From contig CAWKAP010000008.1 of the NCBI GenBank assembly GCA_963847675.1, positions 660,473 to 724,472 of the forward strand: a DNA stretch of 64,000 bases, given 5' to 3'. Below are positions 11,393 to 19,921 of this stretch, piece by piece. Origin of the DNA: JADJWR01 sp963847675 (lineage in GTDB: Bacteria > Pseudomonadota > Gammaproteobacteria > Burkholderiales > Burkholderiaceae_F). The notes beneath the pieces are model-generated. The model searched no databases. It was not told the DNA's origin and saw only the letters and a list, made by a program, of their open reading frames with translations. Made by a program: the position numbers and the translations under genes. Within the stretch, counting starts at the first letter, position 1; every line of letters begins with the position of its first letter.

Positions 11393-12360
11393 ACAGTCCC
11401 GTCGAGCAGCAGCTGCGCGTAGCGGGCGGCATCGATGTTGCCGCCGCTCAGGATGACGCCGACGCGCTGGCCGCGCAGCGGCATCACGCCTTCGAGCGCC
11501 GCCGCGGCGCCGAGGCAGCCGGTCGGTTCGACCACCAGCTTCATCCGTTCCATGAAGAAGCGCATCGTGCCGACGAGCTGCGCATCGCTGACGGTGAGGA
11601 TGTCGTTGACCAGCGCCTGGATGACCGGGAACGTGAGCTTGCCGGCATGCTGCGTCTGCGCACCGTCGGCGATCGTCTTCGGCACGTCGATGTGCACGAT
11701 CTCACCCTTGCGCAGGCTTTGCTGGACGTCGTTGCCGGCTTCCGGCTCGACACCGATCACGCGGCAGTCGGGCGACAGGTGCTTGGCGGCAACCGCGCAG
11801 CCGGAAATCAGCCCGCCGCCGCCGACGCACACCAGCAGCACGTCGATGCCGCCGACATCCTGCACCAGTTCGAGCGCCGCCGTGCCCTGCCCGGCCATCA
11901 CGTGCGGGTGGTCATAGGGCGGGATCAGCGTCATGCCGCGCTCGACCGCAAGCTGCGCGCCGAGTGCCTCGCGGTCCTGCGTGTAGCGGTCGTACAGGAT
12001 CACCTCGGCGCCGTAGCCCCTGGTCGCGGCGATCTTCAGCGGCGGCGCGTCCTGCGGCATCACGATCAGCGCCGGCATGCCGAGCAGCCGCGCCGACAGG
12101 GCGATGGCCTGCGCGTGGTTGCCGCTGGAGAACGCGATCGCGCCGCCGGCCTTCTGCTGCGGCGAGAACTGCGCCAGCGCGTTGTAGGCGCCGCGGAACT
12201 TGAAGGCGCCCATGCGCTGCAGGTTCTCGCACTTGAAGTACAGCTGCGCGCCGGTCATTCCGTCGGCGGTGCGCGAGGTCATCACCGGCGTGCGATGCGC
12301 CACGCCGCGCAGCCGCGCCGCGGCGGCTTCGATGTCGGCGAAGGAAACAGGCAGGGTCAT
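11389..12360 (-). CDS. PLP-dependent threonine/serine dehydratase-type enzyme
   Basis: Fold-type II PLP enzyme of 323 residues, without the C-terminal regulatory domain of biosynthetic IlvA. The PLP lysine is K54 in GAFKFRGA, the phosphate-binding loop is CVGGGGLISG, and the substrate loop SSGNHAQA is intact. Members of this size include catabolic threonine ammonia-lyase, serine racemase and threo-3-hydroxyaspartate ammonia-lyase; sequence alone does not separate them. It is coupled to the GNAT gene downstream. Confidence 0.85.
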   Translation of the reverse strand: MTLPVSFADIEAAAARLRGVAHRTPVMTSRTADGMTGAQLYFKCENLQRMGAFKFRGAYNALAQFSPQQKAGGAIAFSSGNHAQAIALSARLLGMPALIVMPQDAPPLKIAATRGYGAEVILYDRYTQDREALGAQLAVERGMTLIPPYDHPHVMAGQGTAALELVQDVGGIDVLLVCVGGGGLISGCAVAAKHLSPDCRVIGVEPEAGNDVQQSLRKGEIVHIDVPKTIADGAQTQHAGKLTFPVIQALVNDILTVSDAQLVGTMRFFMERMKLVVEPTGCLGAAAALEGVMPLRGQRVGVILSGGNIDAARYAQLLLDGTV

Positions 12361-12427
12361 GGAGTGCGGCCCGGGCAGTGATCGATTGGGACGGCGCAGT
12401 CTAGGGCGGTGTGCCGGCAGAAGCGAT

Positions 12428-13525
12428 TCAGCGAGACGCCTCGCCGCACATCCGGTAGGCGGCGCGCAGCAGTTCGTGAAAGTGCCACAGGCCCGACTCG
12501 TGCCGCGGATTCAGGCGGCCGGCAACGTACGAGCCCGAGGCGAGGCCGCGCTGCACCGCCTCGCAGATGGCGATGTCCTCGCGCTGCACTGCGTCGCTGA
12601 AGCGCTGGTCTTCGAGGCGCGCCTCGGCGCCGACCTCCGGCGCGTAGAAGTAGTCGAATTCGACCCGGCAGCGGTCGACGCCGAGCGGAACGACACGATT
12701 GGTCTGCAGGCGGCCGGGCAGCATGTTGAGCATGGTGTTCGGAAACAGCCACCAGTACAGCGCCTCGCCCTGAGCGTACGGGCCGCTGCCCGCCAAAGGA
12801 CTCGACTGCAGGCTCGACCAGCGTGCCGTGCGGGTGGCGTAGCGGTCGGCGTCGAGCAGCGGCGCCAGCGTCGGGTGAACGCAGCCGACGTGGTAGCCCT
12901 CGAGGTAGTTGTCGACGTAGACCTTCCAGTTGCACGCGACCTCGTAGCTGGCGCGGCGGTCGAATTCGTGGCCCGCCGGCGAGGCGTTGCCGAGCCGCGC
13001 ATCGATGCCGTCGACCCACTGCTCGAATGGCGGCGCGGCGGCGTCGAGCGCGGCGAACGCCAGCCCCTGCCACGCCGCGACGCGTGCCTGCGGCAGGCGG
13101 ATGGCGGCGACGTCGAAATCCTTGGCCCGGCCCATGTCCGGCGCGCCGAGCAGCCGGCCGTCGAGCGCGTAGCGCCAGCCGTGGTAGCGGCAGACCAGTT
13201 GTTTCGCGCCGCGCCCGTCGCACGCGGCGAGTGGGCCCGCGCGATGGCGGCACACGTTGTGCAGCGCGCGCAGTTCACCGTCGTCGCCGCGCACGATGAG
13301 CAGCGGCACGCCGGCGATCTCCGCCAGCGCGTGGTCGCCGGCGCCCGCGACCTGCGCGGCATGCGCCACCAGCTGCCAGCTGCGCGCAAACACGTTCTCG
13401 CGCTCGGCGCCGGCGAACTCTGCCTGCGTGTAGCACGCCGCCGGCAGCGTCGAGGCGGACCCCGCCGCCTGTGGCGCGAGCGCCGCGTACTGCGGATCAC
13501 ATTGGCGGTGGTGCCGGTCGTTCAT
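12428..13525 (-). CDS. Rieske non-haem iron oxygenase, alpha subunit
   Basis: A 365-residue ring-hydroxylating or demethylating oxygenase. The Rieske cluster motif is C92-x-H94 and C112-x2-H115 (VCRHRAG, VCRYHGWRYA). The mononuclear iron site reads DNYLEGYHVGCVHP, with His212 and His217. Family members act on aromatics, quaternary amines such as choline or carnitine, or sterols; no small subunit or reductase gene is adjacent, so the electron donor must be encoded elsewhere. It is divergent from the PCM gene. Confidence 0.9.
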   Translation of the reverse strand: MNDRHHRQCDPQYAALAPQAAGSASTLPAACYTQAEFAGAERENVFARSWQLVAHAAQVAGAGDHALAEIAGVPLLIVRGDDGELRALHNVCRHRAGPLAACDGRGAKQLVCRYHGWRYALDGRLLGAPDMGRAKDFDVAAIRLPQARVAAWQGLAFAALDAAAPPFEQWVDGIDARLGNASPAGHEFDRRASYEVACNWKVYVDNYLEGYHVGCVHPTLAPLLDADRYATRTARWSSLQSSPLAGSGPYAQGEALYWWLFPNTMLNMLPGRLQTNRVVPLGVDRCRVEFDYFYAPEVGAEARLEDQRFSDAVQREDIAICEAVQRGLASGSYVAGRLNPRHESGLWHFHELLRAAYRMCGEASR

Positions 13526-13589
13526 GGTCGGGCGGCGGCAGATGACGCCGGTCATTGTAGGTACGCTGCCGCGGCCTAGACTGCAATCG

Positions 13590-14333
13590 ATGACACGTCC
13601 AATGATGCTGCGCCGTCGCCTGCTCGCTGCCGGACTGGCCGCGCCGATCGGTGCGGCGTGCGCGGCCCGCGACGACTACGCACAGGCCCGCGAGCGGCTG
13701 CTCGTCGAGATCGAGCGCGACATGCGCGCGACCGCCGGCACGACCGGCCGCGAGCGGCTCGATCCGCGTGTCGCGGCCGCGCTCGGCAGGGTGCCGCGGC
13801 ATCGCTTCGTGCCGGCGCAGCTCGCCGGGCGCGCCTACGAAAACCGGCCGCTGCCGATCGGGCACGAGCAGACGATCTCGCAGCCGTTCATCGTCGCGCT
13901 GATGACCGAGCTCGTCGATCCGCAGCCGACCGACCGCGTGCTGGAGATCGGCACCGGCTCCGGCTACCAGGCGGCGGTGCTGGCCGAGCTGGTGGCGCAT
14001 GTGTACACGATCGAGATCGTGCGCCCGCTCGGCGAGCGGGCCGCCGTGCTGCTGAAGGAACTCGGCTACGTCAACATCGACGTGCGCATCGGCGACGGCT
14101 ATCTCGGCTGGCCGGAGGCGGCGCCGTTCGACGCAATCGTGGTGACCGCCGCGCCCGACCACATGCCGCAGCCGCTGATCGATCAGCTCGCCGCGGGCGG
14201 GCGGCTGATCGCCCCGATCGGCAGCCGCTACGGCATCCAGCGGCTGCAGCTGCTGCGCAAGGACGCGCAGGGTCGCGCGGTGACGCGCAGCGTGCTCGAG
14301 GTGCGCTTCGTGCCGCTGACGCGTGAGCGCTGA
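13590..14333 (+). CDS. pcm: Protein-L-isoaspartate O-methyltransferase with an export signal
   Basis: Repairs isoaspartyl residues in aged proteins using S-adenosylmethionine. The PCM core is complete: SQPFIVALMTELV, the SAM motif VLEIGTGSGYQAAVLAEL, and VTAAPDHMPQPLIDQLA. The N-terminus is unusual: MTRPMMLRRRLLAAGLAAPIGAACA is an arginine-rich, Tat-like or lipoprotein-like signal, so the enzyme may act in the periplasm. ATG 13590 gives this signal; a longer start at 13524 adds unrelated residues. The next methyltransferase follows immediately. Confidence 0.9.
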   Translation: MTRPMMLRRRLLAAGLAAPIGAACAARDDYAQARERLLVEIERDMRATAGTTGRERLDPRVAAALGRVPRHRFVPAQLAGRAYENRPLPIGHEQTISQPFIVALMTELVDPQPTDRVLEIGTGSGYQAAVLAELVAHVYTIEIVRPLGERAAVLLKELGYVNIDVRIGDGYLGWPEAAPFDAIVVTAAPDHMPQPLIDQLAAGGRLIAPIGSRYGIQRLQLLRKDAQGRAVTRSVLEVRFVPLTRER

Positions 14334-14334
14334 A

Positions 14335-14958
14335 ATGAGCAGCGGCTTCGCCAACCCGCGCGAGACCTGGGACGCGCGCTTCGCCGGCGACGACTACATC
14401 TTCGGCACCGCGCCGAATGTGTTTCTCGCATCGCAACGGTGGCGACTGGTCGCCGGTCAGCGCGCCCTCGCCGTCGCCGACGGCGAAGGGCGCAACAGCG
14501 TGTGGCTGGCGCAGCAGGGCCTCGTCGTCACCGCGTTCGACATCGCGCCGCGCGGCGTGGCCAAGGCCCGCACGCTGGCGGAGCAGGCCGGCGTGACGGT
14601 CGACTTCCAGGTCGCCGCGGTCGAGGCGTGGGACTGGGCGCCGGAGGTTTTCGACGTGGTGGCTGCGATCTTCGTGCAGTTCGCGCCGCCGGCGGTGCGC
14701 GAGCGGATGTTCGCCGGCATGCTGCGCACGCTGAAGCCGGGCGGCTGGCTGCTGCTGCAGGGCTACACGCCGCGCCAGCTCGAATACCGCACCGGCGGGC
14801 CACCATGCGCCGGGCATCTGTATACGGAGGATCTGCTGCGGCAGGCCTTCGCGGGGCACGAGATCGTCGAACTGCGCGAGCACGACGACGTGCTGACCGA
14901 AGGCTCGCAGCATTCGGGCCTGTCGGCGCTGATCGACTGCGTGGTGCGCAGGACGTAA
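14335..14958 (+). CDS. Class I SAM-dependent methyltransferase
   Basis: A 207-residue methyltransferase related to the TehB and thiopurine-type group. Seen are the N-terminal TWDARFAGDDYIFGTAPNVFL, a SAM-binding strand RALAVADGEGRNSVWLAQQG, and the post-motif LKPGGWLLLQGYTPRQL. The substrate is unknown. ATG 14335 begins one base after the pcm stop; a GTG at 14323 overlapping pcm is an alternative. Tight spacing suggests an operon with pcm. Confidence 0.85.
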   Translation: MSSGFANPRETWDARFAGDDYIFGTAPNVFLASQRWRLVAGQRALAVADGEGRNSVWLAQQGLVVTAFDIAPRGVAKARTLAEQAGVTVDFQVAAVEAWDWAPEVFDVVAAIFVQFAPPAVRERMFAGMLRTLKPGGWLLLQGYTPRQLEYRTGGPPCAGHLYTEDLLRQAFAGHEIVELREHDDVLTEGSQHSGLSALIDCVVRRT

Positions 14959-15117
14959 GTGGGTCGAGCGAGCACGCGATCGCAGGCGAGTGCGAAACCT
15001 GCTTCGGTACGGAGGTGCGTGCCCGGGCGCCGCACGCGCCGGGGTTTGCCGGTCCTTGGGTCGCGGCCGGTGGTCTAATCGGCGCCGTTTCCGGTTCTTG
15101 TCCGCATCGAAGCCGCC

Positions 15118-16083
15118 ATGTCCCTGCCCCCGCTGCTGCGCCGCCTCCGCCTGCCCGCCATCGGCGCGCCGCTGTTCATCATCTCCAACCCCGACCTCGT
15201 GCTGGCGCAGTGCAAGGCCGGCATCGTCGGCAGTTTCCCGGCGCTCAACGCAAGGCCGCCGGAACTGCTCGGCGAGTGGCTGGCGCGCATCACGGCCGAG
15301 CTGGACGCCTGCCGCGCGGCCAATCCGCAGGCGGTGATTGCGCCGTTCGCGGTCAACCAGATCGTCCATGCGAGCAACGACCGCCTTCAGCACGACATGG
15401 ACCTGTGCGTGAAGCACCGCGTGCCGATCATGATCACCAGCCTGCGCGCGCCCGATGCGGTGGTCGAGGCGGCGCACAGCTATGGCGGGCTGGTGTTCCA
15501 CGACGTCACCACCATCAAGCACGCGCAGCGCGCGCTCGCTGCCGGGGTCGACGGCCTGATCCTGGTCTGCGCGGGCGCCGGCGGCCACGCGGGCCGGCTG
15601 TCGCCGTTCGCGCTGGTGCCCGAGGTGCGCGCCTTCTACGACGGCACGATCATCCTGTCGGGAGCGATCGCCAGCGGCGACGCGATACTTGCCGCGCAGG
15701 CCATTGGCGCCGATCTCGCCTATCTCGGCACGCGCTTCATCGCCAGCCGCGAGGCCAACGCGGCCGAGGCATACAAGCAGATGATCGTCGCCTCGCGCGG
15801 CGAGGACATCGTCTACTCGAACCTCTTCACCGGGGTGCACGGCAACTACCTGCGCGGCAGCATCGTCAACGCCGGACTCGATCCCGATGCCCTGCCCGAA
15901 GCGGACAAGAGCGCGATGAACTTCGGCTCGGGGCGCACCAAGGCGTGGCGCGACATCTGGGGCGCCGGCCAGGGCGTGGGCCAGATCCGCGACGTGCTGC
16001 CGGCGGCCGAAATCGTCGCGCGCCTGGAGCGCGAGTATCTTGCGGCGCGGGCGCGCCTCGGGCCGGGGCCGGCGCGGAGCTGA
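15118..16083 (+). CDS. Nitronate monooxygenase (2-nitropropane dioxygenase family)
   Basis: FMN-dependent TIM-barrel enzyme of 321 residues that oxidises alkyl nitronates in characterised members. Family blocks are IGAPLFIISNPDLVLAQ, the substrate segment CAGAGGHAGRLSPFALV with the expected histidine, and GADLAYLGTRFIAS near the phosphate-binding end. It is followed 22 bp later by the aldo/keto reductase on the same strand. Confidence 0.9.
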   Translation: MSLPPLLRRLRLPAIGAPLFIISNPDLVLAQCKAGIVGSFPALNARPPELLGEWLARITAELDACRAANPQAVIAPFAVNQIVHASNDRLQHDMDLCVKHRVPIMITSLRAPDAVVEAAHSYGGLVFHDVTTIKHAQRALAAGVDGLILVCAGAGGHAGRLSPFALVPEVRAFYDGTIILSGAIASGDAILAAQAIGADLAYLGTRFIASREANAAEAYKQMIVASRGEDIVYSNLFTGVHGNYLRGSIVNAGLDPDALPEADKSAMNFGSGRTKAWRDIWGAGQGVGQIRDVLPAAEIVARLEREYLAARARLGPGPARS

Positions 16084-16105
16084 CCCCTTCTGCGGAGAAC
16101 ACGTG

Positions 16106-17077
16106 ATGCGATACCGAAATCTCGGCCGATCCGGCCTGAAACTGGGCGAGCTGTCGTTCGGCTCGTGGGTCACCTATGGCAACCAGGTCGACACCCGCGC
16201 CGCGCGCGAACTGATGGCCGCCGCGTTCGATGCCGGCGTCAACTTCTTCGACAACGCCGAGATCTATGCCCGCGGCGGCGCCGAAACGATGATGGGCGCG
16301 GTGCTTAAGGAACTCGGCTGGCCGCGCGTGAAGTTCGTCGTCTCGACCAAGTTCTACTGGGGCCTTGCCGACGGGCCGAACCAGAAGAACACCCTGAACC
16401 GCAAGTACCTGCGGCATGCGATCGAGGGCTCGCTGGCCCGGCTGCAGCTCGACTACATCGACCTCGTGTTCTGCCATCGGCCGGATCCGACGACCCCGAT
16501 CGAGGAGACGGTGTGGGCGATGCACCAGATGGTCGAGCGCGGCCAGGCGCTGTACTGGGGCACCAGCGAGTGGAGCGCCGACGAGATCCGTGCCGCGTGG
16601 CACCTCGCCGACCGGCACGGGCTGGCCAGGCCGGTGATGGAGCAGCCGCAGTACAACCTGTTCCACCGCAAGCGCGTCGAGCAGGAGTACGCGCGCCTCT
16701 ACGAGGACACCGGTCTCGGGCTCACGACCTGGAGCCCGCTCGCCAGCGGGCTGCTCACCGGCAAGTACCGCGCCGGCATTCCGGCGGGCAGCCGCGGCAC
16801 GGTCGAGAACTACGCCTTCCTGCGCGCGCGGCTCACCGATGCGCAACGCAACGAGACCGTCGGACGGCTCGAACCGGTCGCGCGCGACCTCGGCTGCACG
16901 ATGGCGCAGCTTGCGCTGGCCTGGTGCCTGAAGAATCCGCGCGTGTCGACCGTGATCACCGGCGCCACCCGCGTGGCGCAGGTGCAGGAGAACATGAAGG
17001 CGCTCGACGTCGTCGACCAGCTGACCCCGGACATGCTGTCGCGCATCGAGGCGATCGTCGGCAGCCACTTCGACTGA
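16106..17077 (+). CDS. Aldo/keto reductase, potassium-channel beta-subunit type
   Basis: NADPH-dependent oxidoreductase of 323 residues. The catalytic tetrad is visible as Asp and Tyr in FFDNAEIYARGGAE, Lys in VSTKFYWG, and His in LVFCHRPD. The cofactor region includes WSPLASGLLTGKY and VITGATRVAQVQENM. The sequence is closest to Kv-beta-like reductases. ATG 16106 has GGAG upstream. A GNAT gene follows after 4 bp, making a probable operon. Confidence 0.9.
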   Translation: MRYRNLGRSGLKLGELSFGSWVTYGNQVDTRAARELMAAAFDAGVNFFDNAEIYARGGAETMMGAVLKELGWPRVKFVVSTKFYWGLADGPNQKNTLNRKYLRHAIEGSLARLQLDYIDLVFCHRPDPTTPIEETVWAMHQMVERGQALYWGTSEWSADEIRAAWHLADRHGLARPVMEQPQYNLFHRKRVEQEYARLYEDTGLGLTTWSPLASGLLTGKYRAGIPAGSRGTVENYAFLRARLTDAQRNETVGRLEPVARDLGCTMAQLALAWCLKNPRVSTVITGATRVAQVQENMKALDVVDQLTPDMLSRIEAIVGSHFD

Positions 17078-17081
17078 ACGC

Positions 17082-17540
17082 ATGCAGGGCGTCGACTTCC
17101 GTCTTGCCACCGCCGCCGATCTGCCCGCGCTGCTGCGGCTGCTCGTCGACGATGCGGTGGCGCAGGCGCGCGGCGGCTACACGGCGGACGTCACGCCGGC
17201 GGTGGCGGCAGCGTTCGACGAGATCGAGCGCGATCCGAACAACGAGCTGTGGCTCGGCGAGCGCGACGGCGAGGTGGTCGCGATGCTGCAGCTCACGCTG
17301 ATCCCCGGCCTTTCCCGCGGCGGCATGAAGCGGGCGCTGGTCGAGGCGGTGCGCGTGCGCGCCGATCTGCGCGGCCAGCGCATCGGCGAAGCGCTGATGG
17401 CGCACGTCGAGACGCGCGCGAAGGCCGCCGGGTGCGGGCTGGTCCAGCTCACCACCGACCGGCAGCGCCTCGCTGCGCACCGCTTCTACGAGCGACTCGG
17501 CTATGTCGCCAGCCACCTCGGCATGAAGAAGAAGCTGTAA
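17082..17540 (+). CDS. GNAT-family N-acetyltransferase
   Basis: A 152-residue acetyltransferase. The acetyl-CoA binding segment is VRADLRGQRIGEALMAHVE and the terminal motif is AHRFYERLGYVASHLGMKKKL, typical of small GNAT enzymes. The substrate is unknown. It lies between the aldo/keto reductase (4 bp gap) and a Cys-rich protein whose ATG follows its stop directly. Confidence 0.87.
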   Translation: MQGVDFRLATAADLPALLRLLVDDAVAQARGGYTADVTPAVAAAFDEIERDPNNELWLGERDGEVVAMLQLTLIPGLSRGGMKRALVEAVRVRADLRGQRIGEALMAHVETRAKAAGCGLVQLTTDRQRLAAHRFYERLGYVASHLGMKKKL

Positions 17541-17744
17541 ATGGCGCGGGAAGTGTTTCGCGAGGGCAAGCCGCCGGGCGACGCGCGCGAGTCACGGTGT
17601 GCGCGCTGCGGCGCGCCGTTTCACTGCGGCATCGACGATCCCGGCGGCTGCTGGTGCGCGAAGCTGCCGCCGCTGCCACGCGAAGCCTATGCGGCCGATA
17701 CGGGCTGCCTGTGCGAGAAGTGCCTGCGCGAGGCGCTCGCCTAG
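17541..17744 (+). CDS. Cysteine-rich CWC-type small protein
   Basis: A 67-residue protein with seven cysteines, in the arrangement CARCGAPFHCG, GGCWCAKLPP and CLCEKCL. This matches the cysteine-rich CWC family of proteobacteria, probably a zinc-binding protein, with no established function. It is immediately adjacent to the GNAT stop and probably cotranscribed. It converges with the enolase-superfamily gene, with 7 bp between the stops. Confidence 0.8.
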   Translation: MAREVFREGKPPGDARESRCARCGAPFHCGIDDPGGCWCAKLPPLPREAYAADTGCLCEKCLREALA

Positions 17745-17751
17745 GCGAAAC

Positions 17752-18838
17752 TCATGCGGCAAAGCGCGCGACCGCGTCCTCGTTCCACGCCACCCCCGAA
17801 CCGACCGTATCGCTGACGACGGCCATCCCGTTCTCGACGAGCAGCGGCTCGGCGAGGATCGGATTCCACCAGTCCGCGTACTCCAGCCAGTGCGCGGTCG
17901 GCGTGCAGCACAGCAGGCGCGCGCTGACTTCCGGCCACAGGTGGTTGGACATGCGGATCCCCTTCGCGCTCGGCGAGCGCCGCGGCCTTCAGCCAGCCGG
18001 TGACGCCGCCGATCTTCATCACGTCGGGCATGACGTAGTCCGAGGCCCGGGCGTCGATGGCGTGCTGCATGTCGAGAATGCCCCACCAGTTCTCGCCGCA
18101 CTGGATCGGCGTCGCCGCTTCGGCCGCAACCCGCGCGTGCCCGGCGTAGTCGTGCGCCAGGGTCGGCTCTTCCACCCACGCCAGGCCCTCGCCGTCGAGG
18201 GCGCGCAGTCTTTCCAGGGCCTCGACAGGGGAGAGGGACTGGTTGTAGTCGACCATGATCGCCATGTCTTCGCCGGCGGCCTGCCGCATCGCGCGCACGA
18301 CGGCGACGTCCTCCTGCACGGTCGGGTAGCCGATCTTGGCCTTGATGCCCGTGAATCCGCGCTTCGCCCACGCCTCGGCCGTCCTCGCCGAGCCCGGCAC
18401 GCCGTCGTAGCCGATCGCGCCATAGGGACGCAACGGCTTCTCGGTTCCGCCCAGCAGGCGAACCAGCGGCAAGCGATGGACGCGCGCCAGCGCATCCCAC
18501 AGCGCCATGTCGATCGCCGCCAGCGCCATGCCGACCAGCCCCTGGGTGCCGAGCAGCCGGAAGCGCCTGGCGAGTTTCTGCTCGACTTCCAGCGGCGCCA
18601 GGACGTCGCCCTTGACGAGCGGCTCGAGATTGCGGATCAGCTCGGCGGTCGGCTTGAGCGCGGCCGGGGTGTAGGTGAAGACGATGCTGTGTCCGCTCAC
18701 GCCGGCGTCGGTGCGCACGTCGGTCAGGACGAGGGGCGACTCGGCGACGACTCCGCTCGCGGTGCGGTGCGGCTCCGACATCGGCACCCGGACGGCGCGC
18801 ACGTGGATGGCCTCGATGGTCGGCGATGACTGTCCCAT
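17752..18838 (-). CDS. Mandelate racemase/muconate lactonizing enzyme family, frameshift near the 3' end
   Basis: Enolase-superfamily enzyme of about 361 residues. Seen: the lysine motif GIKAKIGYP, the metal ligands VDYNQS, VEEPT and CGENWW, and VMPDVMKIGGV. The uninterrupted frame turns to arginine-rich nonsense after LKAAALAERE. One frame over, the normal C-terminus resumes as MSNHLWPEV (with the expected catalytic histidine) and ends at 17752. Removing one G from the run at about 17961-17964 restores the gene. Substrate unknown. The start at 18838 is 10 bp from the stop of the upstream acyltransferase, so the two may be cotranscribed. Confidence 0.8.
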
Positions 18839-18848
18839 AGGAGTCTCC

Positions 18849-19766
18849 TCATCCGCTCACCGGGGCGGTCGGCGCGGCCTGCGGCGTCAGTCGCCCGATC
18901 AGCTCGTCCTTCTCCGCCCACAGCGCATTGACCCATTCCTGCATGCGGCGGCGGAACTGCGGATCGCTGCCGTAGTCTCCGCCGACCAGGTCGGCCGGGA
19001 TCTCGCGCTGCTGCACGCGCACGATGACGTCGTCGACGCGGCCCGACAGCAGGTGCCAGAACTTCGGCGCGCCGTGCGGATAGACGATGGTCACGTCGAG
19101 CAGGCGGTGGCAGTGCTCGCCGAGCGTGGCGACCGCCATCGCGATGCCGCCGCTGCGCGGCTTCAGCAGGTGCCGGTACGGCGAGCGCTGCACGTGGTGC
19201 TTGTGTGCCGTGAAGCGCGTGCCCTCGAGAAAGTTGATCACCGAGGTCGGCACGAGGCGGAACTTCTCGCACGCGGCGCGCGCCCGCTCCAGGTCCTGCG
19301 CGCTGCTCATCCCGCCCCTGCGCTGCATGAACGGAAAATCGAGCGCCCACCAGGCCAGACCGATGACCGGCACGTAGATGAGCTGCCGCTTGAGGAAGAA
19401 CTTCAGCATCGGCACGCGGCCGGAGAAGACCTTCTGCAGCACGAGGATGTCGACCCAGCTCTGGTGGTTGGCCGCGATCAGGTACCAGTCGTCCGGGCGC
19501 AGTCCTTCGGCCCCGCCGACGTCCCATCCGCGGTTGCCGGCGGCCGCGATCCAGGCGTTGTTGACGCCGATCCAGGTCATCGCGATCCAGTTCAGCGCGT
19601 GGTCGATCGGACGGCGTACCGGCCCGTACGACACGAGCAGCTTGACCAGCGAAATCGGAACCATCAGGGCGCAGAAGAACAGCACGTTGGCGGTCAGCGC
19701 CACGGCCGAGAAGCAGCCTCTTGCGGCGGCCAGCAGGCGATTCGGGAAGGACTCGTCCGGTTTCAT
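18849..19766 (-). CDS. YihG/PlsC-like acyltransferase, membrane-associated
   Basis: A 305-residue lysophospholipid acyltransferase-type protein. The HX4D active site is ANHQSWVDILVLQ and the second conserved block is NFLEGTRFTAHKH. An N-terminal membrane span covers about residues 20-45. The overall layout resembles E. coli YihG, which acylates lysophosphatidic acid or related lipids; the exact acceptor here is unknown. It is divergent from prfC. Confidence 0.87.
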   Translation of the reverse strand: MKPDESFPNRLLAAARGCFSAVALTANVLFFCALMVPISLVKLLVSYGPVRRPIDHALNWIAMTWIGVNNAWIAAAGNRGWDVGGAEGLRPDDWYLIAANHQSWVDILVLQKVFSGRVPMLKFFLKRQLIYVPVIGLAWWALDFPFMQRRGGMSSAQDLERARAACEKFRLVPTSVINFLEGTRFTAHKHHVQRSPYRHLLKPRSGGIAMAVATLGEHCHRLLDVTIVYPHGAPKFWHLLSGRVDDVIVRVQQREIPADLVGGDYGSDPQFRRRMQEWVNALWAEKDELIGRLTPQAAPTAPVSG

Positions 19767-19921
19767 CGTTGCCCCGGTGAGGAAACCGCATTTGACCGCA
19801 GCCGCGCCGCGGGCGCCACTGGTTCAGCGCGAGCCGTCGACGCCCGGCGACGCGGCTGGCGGACGCGTATCCTTCGCCCTCCGCTCGGAGCCGCCTGTTG
19901 CGGCTGGCTTGTCAGACTTCG

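Noticed and set aside
14071..16173. Minus-strand open frame of 700 codons
   Set aside because: Antisense to three well-supported plus-strand genes; arginine and histidine-rich composition typical of GC-rich shadow frames.
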